In this document: piece by piece, positions 52,986 through 62,554 of the stretch
Numbering within the stretch: position 1 is the stretch's first letter
Layout of the letters: the number at the start of each line of letters is the position of its first letter
Source: Marinobacter salicampi
Lineage (GTDB): Bacteria > Pseudomonadota > Gammaproteobacteria > Pseudomonadales > Oleiphilaceae
Length of the DNA: 64,000 nucleotides
Direction: 5' to 3'
Assembly (NCBI RefSeq): GCF_011074795.1
Contig: NZ_JAAMPF010000019.1
Location: forward strand, 1 to 64,000
Translations under genes and position numbers: made by a program
Notes under the pieces: generated by a model
The model's input: only the letters and a program-made list of their open reading frames with translations
Told to the model about the DNA's origin: nothing
The model's database searches: none

Positions 52986-54074
52986 CTAATCCAGCACTGC
53001 CACGGATTTGACCTGAACCCAGACCTTCCGACCCGGTGCCAGTTCAAGACGGTCTACCGAGCGACGGGTCAGGCGGGCCAGCAATGGTCGCGGGTTCAAA
53101 TCCAGCCGGACCAGCGCATTGGACGGATGACCCCCGGGAGCGATCTCCTTCACCGTTGCCGGCAGCAGGTTCAGTATGCTTTGGTCGTCATGCCTTGATG
53201 AGGCGAGGCTGACATCCCGGGCCAGAACACGAAGCCTTACCGTTGTACCCTCGGGCAGGCCGTTATCCCTTACCCAGAGTCCGCCACCTTCGAATTCAGC
53301 ACGGCACAGGTGCCACTTGCTTTCCCGGTAACCGATGATGGCATCCAGTATCACCCCCGGGTCGTCATTATCACGGTTGGCCAGGTCCATGCGGGCGGTC
53401 ACATCGGTGAGGTTACCGACCGCCGTTACTTCGCCCCGGTTCATCATCACCACGTGGTCGGCAATCCGGGCCAGTTCGTCAGGCGAGTGGGTAACATAAA
53501 GCACCGGAATCGCCAGTTCACCGTGAAGACGCTCCAGGTAGGGCAGAATGTCGCGCCGGCTGGCATGATCAAGGGCCGACAGGGGTTCGTCCATCAGCAG
53601 CAGCCTGGGGCTGGTTAGCAGGGCCCGGGCGATGGCTACGCGCTGGCGCTCGCCTCCGGAGAGCCTGTGGGGCCGGCGTGTGAGCATATGTTCGATGCCG
53701 AGCCACTCGGTCGCCTGGGCCATGGTCACCAGGCGCTCTGGTTTCGCTACCCGGCTGAAGCCGTAGTCCAGGTTCTGCTGCACGGTCAGATGGGGAAACA
53801 GGCTGGTTTCCTGGAACACATAGGCCAGGGGTCGGTGGTGAACCGGCCTGTGTTCATTGCCTCGCAGCCAGACATCGCCATTAATGATGACTTCGCCCTC
53901 TGCAGCGTCCAGGCCTGCAACACAGCGCAGCAGAGTGGTCTTGCCACAGCCTGAAGGGCCAAACACGGCCGTAACACCCTGCCCGGGCAGGGCCAGGTCC
54001 ACATCCAGAGTGAAGCCGGGGAGCGACTTTCTGATTTTTATGGCCAGGCCGGATTCCTGGTCAGCCTGGGTCAT
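52986..54074 (-). CDS. modC: Molybdate ABC transporter ATP-binding protein ModC
   Basis: Protein of 362 residues. The ATPase half has Walker [10 protein letters not shown], the signature [16 protein letters not shown] and Walker [13 protein letters not shown]; the C-terminal half has a mop/TOBE-like domain ([13 protein letters not shown] near residue 265). It powers molybdate (or tungstate) uptake with ModB and ModA. The start overlaps the modB stop by 4 bases (ATGA). No separate ModE gene is present here. Confidence 0.93.
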   Translation of the reverse strand: MTQADQESGLAIKIRKSLPGFTLDVDLALPGQGVTAVFGPSGCGKTTLLRCVAGLDAAEGEVIINGDVWLRGNEHRPVHHRPLAYVFQETSLFPHLTVQQNLDYGFSRVAKPERLVTMAQATEWLGIEHMLTRRPHRLSGGERQRVAIARALLTSPRLLLMDEPLSALDHASRRDILPYLERLHGELAIPVLYVTHSPDELARIADHVVMMNRGEVTAVGNLTDVTARMDLANRDNDDPGVILDAIIGYRESKWHLCRAEFEGGGLWVRDNGLPEGTTVRLRVLARDVSLASSRHDDQSILNLLPATVKEIAPGGHPSNALVRLDLNPRPLLARLTRRSVDRLELAPGRKVWVQVKSVAVLD

Positions 54075-54748
54075 AAAGCTCTCCGGTTGTTGAGGCGGCC
54101 ATTGATCAGGTACAGGCTGACCAGCACCACAAAGGAAAAGCCCAGCATGCCTGCGGCCAGGGCATGGGCCTTATCGTATTCCAGGGTTTCCACATGGTCA
54201 TAGATGGCGACGGAAATCACCCGCGTCTCGCCGGGAATGTTGCCGCCGATCATTAGTACGACCCCGAACTCGCCAATGGTATGGGCAAAGGACAGCACCG
54301 CAGCGGTCAGGAAGCCGGAGCGCGCAAGGGGTACAGCGATGGTAAAGAAACTGTCCCACGCCGATGCCCGCAGGGTCGCGGCAACCTCTAGCATACGGCT
54401 GCTGACCGCTTCAAAGGCGTTCTGGAGGGGTTGCACGGTGAATGGCAGAGACGACAGAACCGAGGCAAATACCAGGCCCTCAAAGGTGAAGGGTAGGGTG
54501 CCCAGCCCCAGCGAAGTGGTCAGTTCGCCGAGGGGCCCATCCGGCCCCAGCAGTACCAGCAGGTAGAAACCCAGCACCGTGGGCGGAAGCACCAGGGGCA
54601 GGGCTACAATGGCGGCGATGGGCTGGCGTAGCCAGTGCCGGCTGCGGGCCAGCCACCAGGCAATGGGGGTGCCAACCACCATGAGAATCAGGGTTGTGAC
54701 GGTCGCCAGCTTGAGTGTCAGCCAGACCGCTTGCCATTCGGTATCCAT
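54071..54748 (-). CDS. modB: Molybdate ABC transporter permease ModB
   Basis: Inner-membrane permease of 225 residues with five or six hydrophobic helices and the binding-protein-dependent transport EAA-like loop ([22 protein letters not shown]). The [23 protein letters not shown] block is diagnostic for ModB. It lies between modA (21-base gap) and modC (4-base overlap). Confidence 0.94.
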   Translation of the reverse strand: MDTEWQAVWLTLKLATVTTLILMVVGTPIAWWLARSRHWLRQPIAAIVALPLVLPPTVLGFYLLVLLGPDGPLGELTTSLGLGTLPFTFEGLVFASVLSSLPFTVQPLQNAFEAVSSRMLEVAATLRASAWDSFFTIAVPLARSGFLTAAVLSFAHTIGEFGVVLMIGGNIPGETRVISVAIYDHVETLEYDKAHALAAGMLGFSFVVLVSLYLINGRLNNRRAL

Positions 54749-54769
54749 CGATGCTGTGTTTCCATAACG

Positions 54770-55546
54770 TCAGGGCGTCGTTACTGTGCCATAACCGTGC
54801 TGTTCAATCAGCTCAAGCGCCTCGGGTTGTTGCAGGAATTCAAGCCAGTCCCGGGCGGCTTCGTTGTCCTGGCCCCGCATCAGCAATACCGCCTGTTGGT
54901 AGATCGGCTCATAGTAGTGCTCGGGAACGGGCCAGTAGCTGCCGTTCTGCGTGTCTTCGTCGCTCAGTTGGGCGAGGGCAACCAGGCCTGCATCGGTGTT
55001 GCGGGTAGCGGCAAACTGGAACGCCTGGGCGATGGATTCACCCCGAACCAGACGCTTTTGCACCTGGTCGATAATGCCAAGCTGTTCAAGCAGGTCCCGG
55101 GCCGCGCGGCCGTAGGGTGCCGTTTTCGGGTTGGCGATGGCCAGCCGACGGAAGTCCTGCTGCATCAGCCAAGCCTCACCCTCTTCGAAGCGGCCTGCAA
55201 CCGGGCTCCACAATACCAGTTTGCCCTCGGCATAGGTGAAGCGCGAACCAGGCAGGGCATGACCCTCGGCCTCTGCCCGGGCGGGGCGCTCCTCATCGGC
55301 GGCGAGAAATGCATCGAAGGGCGCGCCATGGGCTATCTGAGCGTAGAGCTTGCCGGTGGAGCCAAAACTGAAGGTTATGGTATGGCCTGTCTGTGCTTCG
55401 AAGCGCTGGGCCAGGGCTTCCGCGGTTGCAGAAAAGTTGGAGGCTACCGCTACCAGCGCCTCGGCTGCCCGGGCCGGGGCGGCTTGCAGGGCAACGACCA
55501 GGAGCATGACCATGAGCCAGGGCTGGGTTCCGGTCAGGGCTGTCAC
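54770..55546 (-). CDS. modA: Molybdate-binding periplasmic protein ModA
   Basis: Protein of 258 residues with a signal peptide ending ARAAEA. The mature start LVAVASNFSATAEALAQRFE and the GSTGKLYAQIAHGAPFDAFLAAD blocks are ModA-specific for oxyanion binding, as are NPKTAPYG and NGSYWPVP. The GTG start at 55546 has AGGAGG about 14 bases upstream, so an alternative start slightly upstream is possible. It captures molybdate or tungstate for ModBC. Confidence 0.93.
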   Translation of the reverse strand: MTALTGTQPWLMVMLLVVALQAAPARAAEALVAVASNFSATAEALAQRFEAQTGHTITFSFGSTGKLYAQIAHGAPFDAFLAADEERPARAEAEGHALPGSRFTYAEGKLVLWSPVAGRFEEGEAWLMQQDFRRLAIANPKTAPYGRAARDLLEQLGIIDQVQKRLVRGESIAQAFQFAATRNTDAGLVALAQLSDEDTQNGSYWPVPEHYYEPIYQQAVLLMRGQDNEAARDWLEFLQQPEALELIEQHGYGTVTTP

Positions 55547-55615
55547 CTGGGAGGCCTCCTGATGGCGTTGGTAAATAGGGTTTGCTCCTCACGAGAGCGT
55601 GTTCCCCGAGAACGC

Positions 55616-55969
55616 TTATTCCTCGAGAATATAGGCGGTTTTCTCGAGGCTGCTTTCATCTTCATCCACAAAGCGGAACAGGTTCCAGCCGATCCTGACC
55701 AGGTCATGACTGTTCAGGCGCTGGCGGTCCTGTATCCGCACGTCATTGATAAAGGTGCCATTGGTGCTATCCCGGTCGTTTATGTAGTAATCCACCGTAT
55801 CGTTAAGATAGGAGTTGACCACTGCCTCGATCAGGGCATGACGGCTGCTGACCGACAGCTCGTCAATGCAGATATCGTTGTCCGGATGACGTCCGACCCG
55901 TGTTTGAGGGCCGGTGAGTTCAAAGGTATGAACCACCACATTGTCTACCAGTTGGGAAAGTGCCGCCAT
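55616..55969 (-). CDS. FHA domain phosphothreonine-binding protein
   Basis: Protein of 117 residues that is almost entirely a forkhead-associated domain: the RVGRHPDNDICID, SVSSRHALIE and STNGTFINDVRI blocks contain the conserved Arg, Ser-Arg-His and Asn residues that bind phosphothreonine. It lies in a minus-strand cassette after a PP2C phosphatase and a Ser/Thr kinase, so it is a likely reader of the kinase's phosphorylation. No type VI secretion gene is near. Confidence 0.92.
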   Translation of the reverse strand: MAALSQLVDNVVVHTFELTGPQTRVGRHPDNDICIDELSVSSRHALIEAVVNSYLNDTVDYYINDRDSTNGTFINDVRIQDRQRLNSHDLVRIGWNLFRFVDEDESSLEKTAYILEE

Positions 55970-56008
55970 AGGTATCTCCTGTGAGACAGTAATGCGAGAG
56001 GAAGGGAC

Positions 56009-56758
56009 TCAGCCCTGGACCAGAACGATGGACACATTGTCCGCCGCCTGATTATCAAGGCTCTGTTCAAGTAAGTTCCGGGCCCTGGCTTCCAGTGAAC
56101 CGGGGCTGTCATTCAAAAGATCACGCCATTCACTGTCTGGCACAGCGTCGGTAAGGCCATCGGAGCACAGCAGCAGACAGTCGCCCGGAGCCAGCTCGAA
56201 ATAACCGAAGCTGGCGGTGACGTCGGACGACGAGCCCAGGGCCCGGGTCAGCACATTGCGGAACGGCACCCGGGGTGCTTCCGCTGCGGTGATGCTGCCA
56301 TCGTCCACCATGTTCTGGACCACGGTGTCGTCACGGGTCTTGAGCTCGACAGGTCCACTGCCCGGAACCCGATAACAGCGCGAATCCCCCAGGTGAGCCA
56401 CATGCACCCGGTGACCCAGTACCCAGGCCAGCACAACCGTGGTGCCCATTTTGCTCAACGAGCTGTCCCGGTTCTGGGCGCGGGCTATGCTGTCGCTCGC
56501 CCTGTCGATGGCCTGCTGGATCAGCTCTTCCACCGAGACGGCGTCCAGCGCTGAATTCACCAGGGCAGGTTCAAGCACTTCCAGCAGGGCATCCACTGCA
56601 AGCTGGCTGGCTATCCCGCCACCCTCATAGCCGCCCATGCCATCGGCTACAATCGCCAGGGCGGCTTCACCATCATCGCTTACACGGCAGGCGATAGCGT
56701 CCTGGTTGGTGGCCCGCTTGGTGCCGGTATCGGTCACCCCGGTTGCTGACAGAGCCAT
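56009..56758 (-). CDS. PP2C-family Ser/Thr phosphatase (Stp1/PppA-like)
   Basis: Protein of 249 residues with the metal-binding Asp motifs of bacterial PP2C: TNQDAIA, AIVADGMGGYEGG, HLGDSRCYR and LLCSDGLTDAV, ending with NVSIVLVQG. It would reverse the phosphorylation by the coupled kinase. Its start codon overlaps the kinase stop (TAATG), and the FHA gene follows after 39 bases. Confidence 0.94.
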   Translation of the reverse strand: MALSATGVTDTGTKRATNQDAIACRVSDDGEAALAIVADGMGGYEGGGIASQLAVDALLEVLEPALVNSALDAVSVEELIQQAIDRASDSIARAQNRDSSLSKMGTTVVLAWVLGHRVHVAHLGDSRCYRVPGSGPVELKTRDDTVVQNMVDDGSITAAEAPRVPFRNVLTRALGSSSDVTASFGYFELAPGDCLLLCSDGLTDAVPDSEWRDLLNDSPGSLEARARNLLEQSLDNQAADNVSIVLVQG

Positions 56759-58359
56759 TATGAAGCCTCCTTGCTGGTGTGACGGGCGGCGGCCCGACGC
56801 AACGCCTGGGCCATCTCGCCGGCGCTGGCAAACCGCTTGCCGGGCTCCCGCTGAATGGCCTTGTTGATAATCCGCACCGCAGCGTCGGGAACGTCCGGCT
56901 GGAACTCCCGCACACTGCGTGGCCGCTTGTTCAGTACCTGGTAGGTCAGGTTTGCCAGGGAATCGCCCTGGAACGGCGTCTGCCCTGATAACAGACGGTA
57001 AAGGGTGACGCCCAGGCTGTAAATGTCCGAGGCCCCGGTAACCTTCTGGCCCTTGAGCTGCTCCGGTGACATATACAACGGGCTGCCCATGATGCTGCCG
57101 GTTCGGGTGGCGGAGTCGTCGGTGATTCTGGCGATGCCGAAATCGGTAATCTTCATGTCGCCGGACTTCGGGTTAAAGATGATATTGCCGGGCTTGATGT
57201 CCCGGTGAACGATCTTCTGGCTGTGGGCATAGTCCAGCGCTTCCGCGACCCGGGCCATCAGGTCCAGCACAACCGGCAAAGGCAGCAGGCCTTTCGGTTT
57301 ACTGAATGCGCTGAGGGGTTTGCCACTGGCGTAGTCCATGGCGATAAACGCCAGGTCGGCCTCCTCGCCCACGTCATACACCGTCACAATGTCAGGGTGA
57401 TTCAGGCGCCCGGCCGCTTCGGCCTCCCGGAAAAAGCGGGCCTTGAGGTCGGCAAGCTCCGCGCCTTCGAACTGGCTGTAGCTGAAGGTCTTGATGGCCA
57501 CGGTACGGGCGATGCGGGGGTCTTTGCCCAGGTAAACCACACCCATGGCGCCGCGGCCCAGTTCCCGCTCGACCTGATAGCGCCCGAGGGTCGGCTTGCT
57601 GACTTTCTGGTCCGGCATCACCAGGGTGCGGGTAGCCTCAAGGGAGACCGTACCGCTGTCGGAATAATGGGTAGTGACCTGTTCGACGCTCGCCAGGCGT
57701 TCCTTCACATCGCGGAAGTTTCTGGAGCTGGCAATTATCTGGTGGTAGGTACGGGCGGCCGCTTCGTAGTTGCGCTTGCGCTCAAGGGCGATGGCAATGT
57801 CGTATTGTAGGTCGAGGATGTCATCGTCCGCAGGGCACTGGGCCAGAGCCGCCAGGGCGCCGTCTGACTCACCTTTTTGCAGCAGCAAGCGCGCCAGCTG
57901 ATAGCGGGCGTCCAGCACATTGTTCTCAAGCGCCTGGATCTGACGGTAAGGCCGCAGCCAGAACAGCATGATGACAAAGCCCGCCCCAAGGAAGGTGATC
58001 ACCGGCCCCAGCGGCAGCCAGGTCTGGCGATACAACAGCAGCACCGACTGGCCAATAAACATGGCAGCGATCAGTAGAACAGTAACCAGGCTTGCCATGG
58101 GTGTGGTCATGGCCGGCACAAGCGCTACAAGAAAAAGCGCGCTGAGCCCCAGGCAGGCTATCAGGGCGTGCAGTGCCCAGGAGGGCACCTGTATGGCTTT
58201 GGCTGACAGCAGGGCAGAGAACTGCTCAGCAGTCAGCCCTGAACTTGAGGCCGATGCCGAGGTGACCAGGTCGTAGAGGGAGCGGTCAAGCTGCCCGAGG
58301 CCAGACAAATCCGGCCCCACAGGCAGGATGGCAAGACCAACCACCAGGGCGAAGGCCAC
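56758..58359 (-). CDS. Transmembrane Ser/Thr protein kinase
   Basis: From the GTG at 58359 it is 533 residues. The N-terminus has a short CHASE2-like remnant and three to four membrane helices (to about residue 135), then a TPR-like stretch (150-225) and a complete kinase domain: LGRGAMGVVYLGK, Lys 290 in VAIKTF, HRDIKPGN at 385-392 and DFG at 406-408. The frame stays open upstream to a TGA, and the only well-placed ribosome site (GGAG at 58413-58416) would serve an ATT codon at 58404, adding 15 hydrophobic residues. It forms a cassette with the PP2C phosphatase and FHA protein. Confidence 0.9.
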   Translation of the reverse strand: MAFALVVGLAILPVGPDLSGLGQLDRSLYDLVTSASASSSGLTAEQFSALLSAKAIQVPSWALHALIACLGLSALFLVALVPAMTTPMASLVTVLLIAAMFIGQSVLLLYRQTWLPLGPVITFLGAGFVIMLFWLRPYRQIQALENNVLDARYQLARLLLQKGESDGALAALAQCPADDDILDLQYDIAIALERKRNYEAAARTYHQIIASSRNFRDVKERLASVEQVTTHYSDSGTVSLEATRTLVMPDQKVSKPTLGRYQVERELGRGAMGVVYLGKDPRIARTVAIKTFSYSQFEGAELADLKARFFREAEAAGRLNHPDIVTVYDVGEEADLAFIAMDYASGKPLSAFSKPKGLLPLPVVLDLMARVAEALDYAHSQKIVHRDIKPGNIIFNPKSGDMKITDFGIARITDDSATRTGSIMGSPLYMSPEQLKGQKVTGASDIYSLGVTLYRLLSGQTPFQGDSLANLTYQVLNKRPRSVREFQPDVPDAAVRIINKAIQREPGKRFASAGEMAQALRRAAARHTSKEAS

Positions 58360-58519
58360 AACCAGCGAGCGCAGGCTGAACAGGCGTGACAGCAGATAGA
58401 AAATAGCCCTTACTCCACAACAGGATACATAGCCGGATGCCGCTCAGTGTAGGAAGACCCGGAGCAAGCGGCACAGGATGTTTTGTGGCTTTTTGTAAGG
58501 ACTTGTACGCCTCGGTTAT

Positions 58520-59605
58520 TTACCCGGCGGAGCGTCGTTTCCTGAGCTCCTGTATGGCGATCACGGTAAGGGTAATGACAGTCAGCGGCAGCACAAAGTA
58601 AAGCATTGCGACGCCAAAGCCTTCCAGGGAGTCGTGGTGGGAAGCCGCCATGATCAGGTAAAGGGTGTAAGCCCCATAGTAGGCCAGCAGTACCACACCC
58701 TCCGCCCGGCTGATGATGCCGCCGGTAAAGAAAATGGGCAGGCAGGCCAGGGCGACCGCGATCATGACCGGCATGTCGAAACCGAGCACAGCCGGGCTGA
58801 CGGCAATACCGCCAGGGGCGATGATGCTGGCGATGCCCAGTACGCCCATCAGGTTGAAGATATTGCTGCCCACCACGTTACCCACGGCTATGTCCCGCTC
58901 GCCCCGAAGGGCAGCAATCAGGGAGGTAACCACTTCTGGAAGGGATGTGCCGGCCGCAACGATGGTCAGCCCGACCACCAGTTCGCTGACTCCCAGGTGC
59001 TTGGCAAAGGCCACCGCACTGTCCACCAGCCAGCCGGACCCAACAACCAGCAGCACCAGGCCGCCAGCAATGAAAGCCAGGTTCTTGGCCAGGCTGTTCT
59101 TACTGTCGGGAATGGCATCCGGCACGCCATCGGCCCGGTTCTGGGCAGCGGTTTCCTGGCCCTGGCGCCGGCTCTGCATGATCAGGAAAGTAACGTAGGT
59201 TACCAGGCCCAACACCAGGATCAGACCGTCGATCCAGCCCAGAGCGCCGTCCAGCGACAGCAGCAGGACCAGTACCGAGAGCCCGATCATCAGCGGCACG
59301 TCAACGCGCACCAACTGCTGCGAAACAATCAGTGGCACAATCAGCGCTGCCATGCCCAGGATGAACAGAACGTTGAAGATGTTGCTGCCAATGACGTTAC
59401 CCAGGGCGATACCGGCCTGACCTGACAGCGAGGATTCGATGCTGACAGCCAGCTCCGGAGAGCTGGTGCCAAAGGCGACCACAGTAAGGCCAACCACCAG
59501 GGGTGCAATACCAAAGGCGCTCGCCAGACGAGACGCGCCCCGAACCAGAACTTCCGCGCCTACAATCAGGAAAACCAGCCCGATCACGAACAGGAGGATG
59601 GCCAT
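58520..59605 (-). CDS. Calcium/sodium antiporter (YrbG-like CaCA)
   Basis: Inner-membrane protein of 361 residues with ten to eleven helices and two canonical alpha repeats: VAFGTSSPELAVSIESSL then GNVIGSNIFNVLFI, and VAAGTSLPEVVTSLIAAL then GNVVGSNIFNLMGV. Both repeats keep the acidic ligand (SPE / LPE), in contrast with the other CaCA gene in this window. A long hydrophilic loop separates the halves. It is the third of a minus-strand run SulP-Usp-antiporter. Confidence 0.92.
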   Translation of the reverse strand: MAILLFVIGLVFLIVGAEVLVRGASRLASAFGIAPLVVGLTVVAFGTSSPELAVSIESSLSGQAGIALGNVIGSNIFNVLFILGMAALIVPLIVSQQLVRVDVPLMIGLSVLVLLLSLDGALGWIDGLILVLGLVTYVTFLIMQSRRQGQETAAQNRADGVPDAIPDSKNSLAKNLAFIAGGLVLLVVGSGWLVDSAVAFAKHLGVSELVVGLTIVAAGTSLPEVVTSLIAALRGERDIAVGNVVGSNIFNLMGVLGIASIIAPGGIAVSPAVLGFDMPVMIAVALACLPIFFTGGIISRAEGVVLLAYYGAYTLYLIMAASHHDSLEGFGVAMLYFVLPLTVITLTVIAIQELRKRRSAG

Positions 59606-59664
59606 AGAACTATTCCCTCAGTGCCTTTTGGGCATCAAAATGTTGCCCGGCCCCTGGGGGCTTC

Positions 59665-60516
59665 CTAGCGAAGAATGACCAGGGGTTTCTGTGCTGTCTG
59701 GAGCATGGTAGTGGTCGTACTTCCCACCAGGAACTGCCGGATTCTGGAGTGCCCGTAGGCCCCCATGACAAGCACGTCAATATCATGCTCTTCCTGGTAT
59801 TCATGCAAGGCTTTTTCGACGTCGCCGGCGCGAATGGCGAGGGTAACGTCGATGCCCAGGCCGTTCAGCATTTTCTCAGCCCGTTTCAGTTGCTCCCAGC
59901 GATCGCTGGTGTCCGGGCCAATCATCACCAGGTGCAGGGGCATGTCCCGGAAAACTGGCGTGCCGGCCAGTAACTCGATGCCTTTGAAAGCGGTGGCACT
60001 GCCATCGAACGCCAGCATGGCGCTCTTCGGCGCCGCGTAGTCGTCCGGTACCAGCAGAATGGGACGATTAACGCTGCGGATGACGGTTTCCAGCTGGCTG
60101 CCAATATGAACCTCCCGCTCGGAGCTGCTTTCGCCATGCAGGCCCATGACCAGAAGCCGGGTCTGACTTTCCAGTGCCAGCAGGGATTCGGTCAGGTCAC
60201 CGTGGCGCTGGCGTTTGACGATGTCCGTAACGCCGGCCTGGCGGACCCTCTGTTCAGCCTCGTCAAGCATGTGATGGCCGTGCTCGAGAGCCAGCTTGCT
60301 GCGCTTCTGGTCCAGTTCCGCCAGCTCTTCAAGCAGCTTCTCACGGCTGCCAAGGCCGATGTTGCCGGTGAGGTTGGGGTCCGCCGGATAGCGCTCCTCG
60401 TCCAGCACGTGCAGGAGCAACAGCGGTGTTTCCATGCGGTGACTTGCCCACGCCGCATAGTCGCAAATAGCTGAGGAGGCTTGCGAGCCATCAATACAGG
60501 CTACTACTCGTAACAT
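59665..60516 (-). CDS. Tandem universal stress protein (two UspA domains)
   Basis: Protein of 283 residues from the ATG at 60516 (GAGG seven bases upstream; the frame runs on to 60591). Domain 1 opens with VVACIDGSQASS and ends with RPILLVP; domain 2 starts near residue 165 (SAMLAFDGSATAFKG) and has the ATP-type VMGAYGHSRIRQFLVGS block, typical of ATP-binding UspA. It lies between a SulP transporter and a Ca/Na antiporter, an arrangement seen in several bacteria. Confidence 0.92.
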   Translation of the reverse strand: MLRVVACIDGSQASSAICDYAAWASHRMETPLLLLHVLDEERYPADPNLTGNIGLGSREKLLEELAELDQKRSKLALEHGHHMLDEAEQRVRQAGVTDIVKRQRHGDLTESLLALESQTRLLVMGLHGESSSEREVHIGSQLETVIRSVNRPILLVPDDYAAPKSAMLAFDGSATAFKGIELLAGTPVFRDMPLHLVMIGPDTSDRWEQLKRAEKMLNGLGIDVTLAIRAGDVEKALHEYQEEHDIDVLVMGAYGHSRIRQFLVGSTTTTMLQTAQKPLVILR

Positions 60517-60592
60517 CTCAACCTCGCTTTCGGTGTCTTGTTGTTTATGGGTCCGATCGAAAGTGTCTTTTCCTACGTGTGATCCAGTCATA

Positions 60593-62080
60593 TCAGTGGC
60601 CCATCAGCTGGTCAACGGCGTCGGGTTTATCATGGACGCCGAACCTGTCCACGATAGTCGCACTGGCTTTGTTCAGGCCAATCACTTCAACCTCGGAGCC
60701 TTCCCGGCGGAACTTGATCACCGCCTTGTCCAGGGCGCCGACGGCCGTTATGTCCCAGAAATGGGCGCGACTGAGGTCAATGACGACATTGTCGACAGCT
60801 TCCTTGAAGTCGAAGGAGGCCGTGAACTTCTCCGAGGAGCTGAAGAACACCTGGCCGACCACGTTGTAGGTGCGAGTGTCGGTGTTTTCATCGTATTCGG
60901 ACGTGACCAGCATGAAGTGTCCAACCTTGTTGGCAAAAAACAGGGCCGCAAGCAGAACACCGGCCAATACACCGTAAGCGAGGTTGTGGGTGGCGACCAC
61001 CACCACGACAGTGACCACCATCACGATATTAGTCGACATCGGGTGCTGCTTCAGGTTTTTGATCGAACCCCAGCTGAAGGTACCGATGGCAACCATGATC
61101 ATCACTGCCACCAGGGCGGCCATGGGAATCTGCACCAGCCAGTTGTCCAGTACCAGTACCATGAGAATCAGAAACACGCCTGCAGCCAGGGTGGACAGAC
61201 GCGTCCGGCCCCCGGACTTGATGTTGATGATGGACTGGCCAATCATCGCACAGCCGGCCATACCCCCAAGCAGGCCGGAGCCAATGTTGGCGATGCCCTG
61301 ACCGCGGCATTCCCTGTTACGGTCGCTGGGGGTGTCGGTGAGGTCGTCAACAATGGTCGCCGTCATCATGGACTCGAGAAGACCCACCACTGCCAGGCCG
61401 ACAGCGTATGGCAGGATGATCATCAGGGTGTCCAGGTTCAACGGCACGTCGGGCCAGAGGAAAATAGGCAGCGTGTCGGGCAGTTGGCCCATGTCACCCA
61501 CGGTGCGTATATCGATGTTGTAGAACATGGCGACCGCCGTCAGCACTACGATGCAGACCAGCGGCGAAGGCAGGATACGGCCAACCACCGGCAGGTAAGG
61601 GAAGAGGTAGATGATGCCGAGGCCGGCTGCTGTCATGGCGTACACATGCCAGGTCACGTTGGTCAGTTCGGGCAGCTGCGCCATGAAAATGAGAATGGCC
61701 AGGGCGTTAACAAAGCCGGTCACCACCGAGCGGGAGACGAACCGCATGAGGCCGCCCAGCTTCAGGTAGCCGGCAGCAATCTGCAGGACGCCGGTCAGCA
61801 GCGTTGCCGCCAGCAGGTATTCCAGCCCATGTTCTTTTACCAGGGTGACCATGAGCAGCGCCATGGCCCCGGTGGCCGCCGAGATCATGCCTGGCCGTCC
61901 GCCGACAAACGCGATCACCACGCAGATACAGAACGAGGCGTAAAGCCCGACCTTCGGGTCGACTCCTGCGATGATGGAAAACGCGATGGCCTCCGGTATC
62001 AGTGCCAAGGCCACCACTATGCCCGCCAGGAGGTCGCCACGTATGTTGGATAACCAGTTCGTTTTTAAAGCATTAATCAT
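60593..62080 (-). CDS. SulP family anion transporter with STAS domain
   Basis: Protein of 495 residues from the ATG at 62080 (a GTG at 62086 is in frame). Ten or more hydrophobic helices include the SulP signature region ([24 protein letters not shown] near the N-terminus), followed by a C-terminal STAS domain ([23 protein letters not shown], residues 410-495). It may carry sulfate or bicarbonate; the motif set does not separate them. The gene is divergent from the isocitrate dehydrogenase gene, with a roughly 470-base gap. Confidence 0.92.
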   Translation of the reverse strand: MINALKTNWLSNIRGDLLAGIVVALALIPEAIAFSIIAGVDPKVGLYASFCICVVIAFVGGRPGMISAATGAMALLMVTLVKEHGLEYLLAATLLTGVLQIAAGYLKLGGLMRFVSRSVVTGFVNALAILIFMAQLPELTNVTWHVYAMTAAGLGIIYLFPYLPVVGRILPSPLVCIVVLTAVAMFYNIDIRTVGDMGQLPDTLPIFLWPDVPLNLDTLMIILPYAVGLAVVGLLESMMTATIVDDLTDTPSDRNRECRGQGIANIGSGLLGGMAGCAMIGQSIINIKSGGRTRLSTLAAGVFLILMVLVLDNWLVQIPMAALVAVMIMVAIGTFSWGSIKNLKQHPMSTNIVMVVTVVVVVATHNLAYGVLAGVLLAALFFANKVGHFMLVTSEYDENTDTRTYNVVGQVFFSSSEKFTASFDFKEAVDNVVIDLSRAHFWDITAVGALDKAVIKFRREGSEVEVIGLNKASATIVDRFGVHDKPDAVDQLMGH

Positions 62081-62106
62081 GTGCACGAGTCCGTGAAGAA
62101 TTAGAG

Positions 62107-62554
62107 ATCGGTTTGATTATTAAACGGTGTCGCTTTACCAGGGAGATCCTGGCTATAGGACGGCCCAGCGCCGGTCACTTGCTCAGGTTACCTGTACAAG
62201 GCGTGCTGTCTGGATCGGCCGGAGGCGCGCGATGCGGAGCGCAAGGGAGCCCGGAGAGGGAACGCTAGGGTGGAGTCAACTGGTTGCTGCTGCTCATGAG
62301 GTTACGGGCTCAGTCAGGGTTTCAGAAAGTCGCTGAAATCAGGGCGGCGAAGTCTACCAGAACCGCGGAAGGAACGTAACCACCGGTTAGTTCGGGCGAG
62401 GGTGTTCCGGGGCTGGGCGGGTAGGGCGGAGCCCCTGCACAGGTTGGAAGGCGGTGGTCTTAGCCATAGGGGTAAAGGCAAAAGCCGTTTTGATATAGTA
62501 GCCTGACTGTAAGAACAAGGACTGGTCCCGGCCAGACAACGCAAGGAGAGAACG
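62107..62554. other. Leader/promoter region of the isocitrate dehydrogenase gene
   Basis: About 450 bases separate the SulP start and the isocitrate dehydrogenase start. No credible gene lies in it; open frames on both strands lack ribosome sites and family features. A TATAGT box at about 62495-62500 may be a -10 element and AAGGAGAG is the ribosome site of the dehydrogenase. I see no clear operator. Confidence 0.4.

Noticed and set aside
59650..59661. GCCCC-TG-GGGGC dyad between the UspA and antiporter genes as a terminator
   Set aside because: Stem of five with a 2-base loop cannot fold well and the genes appear to be a run on one strand; too weak to call.
60533..62053. 506-residue plus-strand open frame rich in His, Gln and Asp
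   Set aside because: Antisense to the SulP-STAS gene; its composition is that of a reversed membrane-protein gene.
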